Below, piece after piece: positions 60,542 through 64,000 of a stretch of DNA of 64,000 nucleotides (positions are counted from its first letter, which is position 1; each line of letters begins with the position of its first letter). The position numbers were made by a program, and so were the translations under genes. Source of the stretch: Pseudomonas cavernicola (GTDB lineage Bacteria; Pseudomonadota; Gammaproteobacteria; Pseudomonadales; Pseudomonadaceae); NCBI RefSeq assembly GCF_003596405.1, contig NZ_QYUR01000002.1, positions 248,001 to 312,000 on the forward strand, read 5' to 3'. A model generated the notes under the pieces. The model saw nothing but the letters and a program-made list of their open reading frames with translations. It did not search any database and was not told where the DNA came from.

Positions 60542-61648
60542 TTATTGATCCGCGTTCCAATCGTCGGCAGGGGCGTCGTAGACACTTCTTCCGTCCTGAA
60601 GAGGTTGCTCGCCTGGTAGGGGAACTTCTCGCGGTACCGGTTCGAATTTGACTGGCAGCGTAACGGTTTTGGTGAGATTTCCTTCGATTTGTCCAGATAG
60701 GTAATTGACCCCTCCCATCACCCCGGTGGCGGGGTTCTCCATCAGACTACGCCACTCATCGTTCAAGGCGACGTTCAGGATCACCCGAAGCTGCTCTACC
60801 ATTTCCGGCCGTTCGTTCTCGTGCAAGATGGCGCTAAAACCCGCCGCTGCAATGGAAATCATCATGCCTGCTACCTCGCCGACCGCCGCTGCGGCAGCGC
60901 TTGCAGCGCCTCTGGGGACGAGCGTGGCCTCCAGTTTTTCGCTGGTCCGTTTCGCCAGAGACGATATGCTTGCGTCCGATGGCCCAGCTCCCGTGCCACC
61001 AGCGGCATTGCGGATCCGATCGACCAGGGCCACATAGGCCGGCAAACTGTCGATCGGATCGGCGTGGAGAATCTGGTAGAGCGAAGCGCTGTGGGCTGGT
61101 GGAGGCGCCAGCGCGATCGCTGGAATGTCTTTGAGCCGCCGGTCGAATTGATCTAGAGGTACGCCGTAGCGCTGCGCGATTCCCTGAAACTGCTTGTCGA
61201 GGAGCTGGACGTAGAGTTTCATCGCCAGCTCCATGACCGCGTCGGGATCGATCTCCTTGGCGACGGGTTCCAGCACGCGATCGTGGTATTGCTCCTGCAG
61301 ATAGGTAGCCAATCGACTTGCGGCCGGATCTGTCTCTGCCCCTGTGCTCGCCTTGTACCAAGCCACCTTGATAGTCAGCCATTGCTGGGTCCAGTAGCTG
61401 GTAAACCACGGAATGAACTCTGCCTCGTTGCGCTGATAGACGCGGTCCCTCCAGCTCTCCATGGAGCGGCGTGCGTAGTTTTTGACCGATCCGGTCGCAG
61501 CTAGCGACGCGGCGACTATGTCCCTATCGACCTGCCGCCAGGTATTTTCCGAGATCAGAACCGGCGGAGTCAGGTCGGGGGCACGATCTGGAGTGGCACA
61601 TCCCGCCAACGCCACCATCAAGACGACGATCAGGGAACGCAGATTCAT
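60542..61648 (-). CDS. Putative lipoprotein of unknown function
   Basis: A 368-residue protein starting MNLRSLIVVLMVALAGCATP, with a lipobox LAGC (Cys17), so it is probably lipid-anchored. The mature part is helical with no recognised domain; a hydrophobic Ala/Gly-rich stretch (AAAAAVGEVAGMMISIAAAG, about 258-280) could be a membrane or hairpin segment. A longer frame with 28 extra residues lacks the signal. It stands alone between two noncoding regions that carry the motif arrays. Confidence 0.75.
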   Translation of the reverse strand: MNLRSLIVVLMVALAGCATPDRAPDLTPPVLISENTWRQVDRDIVAASLAATGSVKNYARRSMESWRDRVYQRNEAEFIPWFTSYWTQQWLTIKVAWYKASTGAETDPAASRLATYLQEQYHDRVLEPVAKEIDPDAVMELAMKLYVQLLDKQFQGIAQRYGVPLDQFDRRLKDIPAIALAPPPAHSASLYQILHADPIDSLPAYVALVDRIRNAAGGTGAGPSDASISSLAKRTSEKLEATLVPRGAASAAAAAVGEVAGMMISIAAAGFSAILHENERPEMVEQLRVILNVALNDEWRSLMENPATGVMGGVNYLSGQIEGNLTKTVTLPVKFEPVPREVPLPGEQPLQDGRSVYDAPADDWNADQ

Positions 61649-62271
61649 GATCGCAGTCCCGTAAAATAGATTCGACAGCGGTAGCCCACCCGCCAGCGGA
61701 TAGGTTTCAACCAAGCACTTCACACTGCTCATACTGGTTTAATTGCTCCGCAGACCTCAATGGGCTGCGCTCTTCCTCCTAACAAGCTGCATGTGGTGCT
61801 TTTTGCAGTTTTGCCAGCCCCCTATCCGAACGGAACGTCCAGCACGTCCGACCACGGTGTCTTGAGTATAGGTGGCGAAAAGGGGATCAAGAAAATCCGG
61901 CGAGAAGGCACGGTTTCGGCTCGCACCGGGGGCAGGCCGTTGAAGAAAGTGTTCGAGAATTTGTGTATTTCTCATTGAGCGGAAAGGCCGAACACTCGTC
62001 GGCCTCCTTCCGGGGCGGGATGACCGCTCCACATCGGTAAGCGGACGTTGAGTCCTCGCAGGGTCGAATGACTGGAACGGGTCGTTTTGAGCCGGTCGGA
62101 GGGGCTCGCGCAAGTGCTCATCCCGTTTGCAAATGCTTGGTCAGATCGAATGCAAATGACTGGTCCGTGCCAATGCAAACCGGCGGTCAAGTGAGGCGCA
62201 ATTTCGCAGGCGGGAATGTCGGAAAACCGGGATGGCCACAGAGGTCTTCATGGCGCATTCCCGCCTGCCAA
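61649..62271. other. Intergenic region with a 23-bp-spaced motif array
   Basis: No gene is supported; an arginine-rich 118-codon frame on the minus strand has no start context or similarity. Three direct units lie at 62129, 62152 and 62175, exactly 23 bp apart: GCAAATGCTTGGTC, GCAAATGACTGGTC and GCAAACCGGCGGTC. The TGCA-N7-GG core recalls AraC/XylS-type operators. Confidence 0.6.
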
Positions 62272-62997
62272 TTATTTCAGGTGCTTGTCAAAGAACTCCG
62301 CCGTGCGGGCATTGGCCAATCTCGCCGCAACAGCGTCGTAGTGCGCGCCCGCGTTGCGCGCGAACGCATGGTTACAGCCCGGGTAGAGATGGATATCTAC
62401 CTGGTGGTTGCCCTGCAGAGCAGTGAGGATCCGCTGGCGCGTCTCGGGCGGGACGAATTCGTCCTCCTCGGCGATGTGCATGAGCAATGACTGGTTGATG
62501 TTTGCCGCTTCGTCCAGATGCTGGTCGATGCCCACGCCGTAATAGGCCACCGCGGCGTCCGCATCCGTACGAGTGGCGGTCAGGTAGGCCAGCAGGCCAC
62601 CCAGGCAGTAACCAACTGCCCCGACCTTTCCTGACGCGCCGGGAAGCTTCAGCGCCGCACTTATCGTGGCGGCGATGTCGGACACCCCGGCGTCGACATC
62701 GAAGGCGGTGTAAAAGGTCATCGCCTTGTTCCACTCGTCTTGGGTTTGGTCGGTCAGACTGACGCCTGGCTCCTGGCGCCAGTACAAATCAGGGCACACG
62801 GCGATATAGCCAAGGGCAGCCAATTGGCGACAGGTCTCGCGCATATCTGCATTGATGCCGAAGATCTCCTGGATCACCACAATAACCGGGGCAGAATCCG
62901 CCTTCGGCAAGGCGACGAAGGCCGAAAAATCGCCATCGGGCGTCGTGATCACGAGCGCGTTGCTGTCCGCGTTTTGAGTATTCGTGGGCGTGCTCAT
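62272..62997 (-). CDS. Dienelactone hydrolase family protein
   Basis: A 241-residue alpha/beta hydrolase. The nucleophile elbow is GYCLGG (Cys), with VVIQEIFGINADMRETCR near the N-terminus holding the conserved Glu, and the catalytic His in YPGCNHAFARN. This is the DLH family that opens dienelactone in chloroaromatic degradation; standalone members have other, unknown esters as substrates. It has GGAAACTTC-like sequence before the ATG. No catechol pathway genes adjoin. Confidence 0.92.
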   Translation of the reverse strand: MSTPTNTQNADSNALVITTPDGDFSAFVALPKADSAPVIVVIQEIFGINADMRETCRQLAALGYIAVCPDLYWRQEPGVSLTDQTQDEWNKAMTFYTAFDVDAGVSDIAATISAALKLPGASGKVGAVGYCLGGLLAYLTATRTDADAAVAYYGVGIDQHLDEAANINQSLLMHIAEEDEFVPPETRQRILTALQGNHQVDIHLYPGCNHAFARNAGAHYDAVAARLANARTAEFFDKHLK

Positions 62998-63071
62998 CTG
63001 AAGTTTCCTCGTCGTGGGGGCTGAGATCGGGGAGCTGTTCGGCTACGGACTCAGCCCCCCGCGATGTAGCG

Positions 63072-63235
63072 CTAGTGGCCTGTGTGGCTAGTTCCATTAG
63101 TCAATTTCGGCGCCTGAAGCCCCGATACTGCGTTGCCGCTCCTCACCATAGCCCACTATGACTCGTCACGGAGCCTTGTCTCAGGACTCCAGGCATCCGA
63201 ACTTGAGTTAACCAACTAGCCGTACAGGCCACTAG
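63072..63235. mobile_element. 165-bp MITE, copy 2 (164 bp)
   Basis: Same element as at 46305-46469, differing by a one-base deletion net and a few substitutions (for example CCCTGCTATG against CCCACTATG). Ends are CTAGTGGCCTGTGTGGCTAG and CTAGCCGTACAGGCCACTAG. It lies between the dienelactone hydrolase gene and an AraC remnant. Confidence 0.9.
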
Positions 63236-63379
63236 CACCTGCTTGAGATCGGTTGCTCGGAACGAGTTGATGTAGTTTTTGAGCACGACGGGCTCATCGG
63301 GTCGATTTAGAACTGTTGGATGAATCTGGCCCCCTTCAGATCCCGGAGCGAAGAAAGGTGCATCCTCGGTGGAAAATTC

Positions 63380-63544
63380 ATGGCGAATGTGAACGACCAG
63401 ATCGCATGGGCCGTGGGATACCAGGACCCCGGTGCCTTTCGCAAAGTCTTCCACAAGGTCATAGGGCTTTCGCCCTGGGACTACCGCCGCCGTTTCAGCG
63501 TTAGCAAGATCGGTCATCAATCGACGATAGAAACCTCCTCGTGA
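63380..63544 (+). pseudogene. C-terminal remnant of an AraC-family regulator
   Basis: About 55 codons contain VNDQIAWAVGYQDPGAFRKV, then FHKVIGLSPWDYRRRF. This is the second helix-turn-helix of GlxA/FtrA-type AraC regulators. The ligand-binding part and first helix-turn-helix are missing; the sequence upstream is not coding and leads to the MITE copy. A dozen unrelated codons follow to TGA. Confidence 0.75.
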
Positions 63545-63757
63545 TCTTGAAAACAGACGGAAAGCTACAATTGAATCCCCGGTTATTTTGAGATCCCCGA
63601 GTGGCCACTTTGAACCGTTCTGAGCCTGTCGCGACCGGCTGAGGTCGGCCAGAGGCGGTCAGTCGCTCCAGTCTTGTCGATCGAGGCCTTGTGCAGACGA
63701 CTATCTGCTAGTCACGACCATTCTCAACCGTGACTGGACCCGACCAGGAGAAACACT

Positions 63758-64000
63758 ATGCAACGCATTCAAAAGATCACCCCATGCTTGTGGTTTGACG
63801 ATCAAGCCGAAGAGGCCGTTGCGTTCTATACCGCCATCTTTAGAGATTCCAAGATCGTAAGCATCAGTCGGTATGGGGAAGCGGGGTATGAGTTCCATGG
63901 GAAACCCGCGGGAACAGTAATGGCCGTGGCATTTGAACTGGATGGGCAGGCGTTTACTGCTCTCAACGGCGGCCCGTTATTCAAATTCAACGAGGCCATT
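63758..64000 (+). CDS. VOC/PhnB-like (3-demethylubiquinone-methyltransferase-like) protein, 3' end outside the window
   Basis: Eighty-one codons are present, starting MQRIQKITPCLWFDDQAEEA, followed by VAFYTAIFRDSKIVSISRYG and VAFELDGQAFTALNGGP. This is the glyoxalase-fold PhnB/3-dmu-9_3-mt family. AGGAG lies seven bases before the ATG. The gene runs off the right edge. Confidence 0.92.
   Translation, partial: MQRIQKITPCLWFDDQAEEAVAFYTAIFRDSKIVSISRYGEAGYEFHGKPAGTVMAVAFELDGQAFTALNGGPLFKFNEAI

Noticed and set aside
61757..62113. 118-codon minus-strand frame
   Set aside because: Arg/Pro-rich, no ribosome site or similarity; part of a noncoding stretch.
1..64000. tRNA, rRNA and phage attachment sites
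   Set aside because: No cloverleaf, rRNA segment or integrase/attachment pair was seen by eye; a tRNAscan or Rfam run would be needed to exclude small RNAs.

Overview
The window looks like a chromosomal segment of a high-GC gammaproteobacterium, most likely Pseudomonas sensu lato. The reasons are the gene families (DUF2790, DUF4345, AzgA-type purine permease, TrmA, FhaB/CdiA with its FhaC/CdiB partner), the many GTAGG...CCTAC palindromes of REP type, and a GC-rich codon style throughout. No rRNA, tRNA or CRISPR array was seen.

Layout. 1-6.3 kb: a minus-strand three-subunit molybdenum hydroxylase operon (Mo subunit, 2Fe-2S subunit, tri-haem cytochrome c), then XdhC and the first codons of a probable MocA-type nucleotidyltransferase. 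6.5-11.5 kb: housekeeping genes (MFS exporter, DJ-1/YajL, purine permease, TrmA) separated by palindromic repeats. 11.8-17.4 kb: a DUF2790 protein, then an unusual low-GC array of five orphan toxin-tail/immunity modules. All read on the minus strand, each toxin piece is cut at its 5' end, and each module is bracketed by short repeats containing CTGTCCCC/GGGGACAG. A RAYT (REP-associated tyrosine transposase) bounded by the same repeats sits inside the array. 17.1-34.8 kb: the parent contact-dependent inhibition/two-partner secretion locus, cdiB-fhaB-immunity. The giant fhaB is split into two ORFs of 3178 and 1890 codons by a decayed 0.44 kb stretch. The distal ORF ends in a colicin E3-like ribonuclease domain and is coupled to an Imm45-like immunity gene.

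34.8-35.7 kb: a 300-bp tandem repeat. 35.7-44.9 kb: mostly small metabolic genes (DUF4345, DUF411, PhzF, zinc metallopeptidase, HAD phosphatase, TesB, a double SagB-type nitroreductase, GNAT, histone-deacetylase-like amidohydrolase, DUF502). 45-48.3 kb: a minus-strand ECF42-type operon (YCII/DGPF protein, a 46-residue membrane protein, DUF899, SnoaL-like protein, sigma factor). 48.5-53 kb: an Lhr-type helicase carrying two in-frame repeat-derived inserts. 53.6-58 kb: a histidine/proline-type amino-acid permease, an IS1182-family element, and a 701-bp non-coding element with 26-bp terminal inverted repeats. 58-64 kb: SDR/LysR pair, an unknown lipoprotein, dienelactone hydrolase, an AraC remnant and the start of a VOC/PhnB-like protein.

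The main theme is DNA mobility around a polymorphic toxin locus. The cassette array looks like a fossil or reserve store of alternative CdiA tips and immunities, segmented by RAYT-related repeats. Several other non-autonomous elements (a 185-bp MITE, a 165-bp MITE in two copies, REP palindromes, 155-bp and 300-bp tandem repeats) show how strongly repeats have shaped the region.
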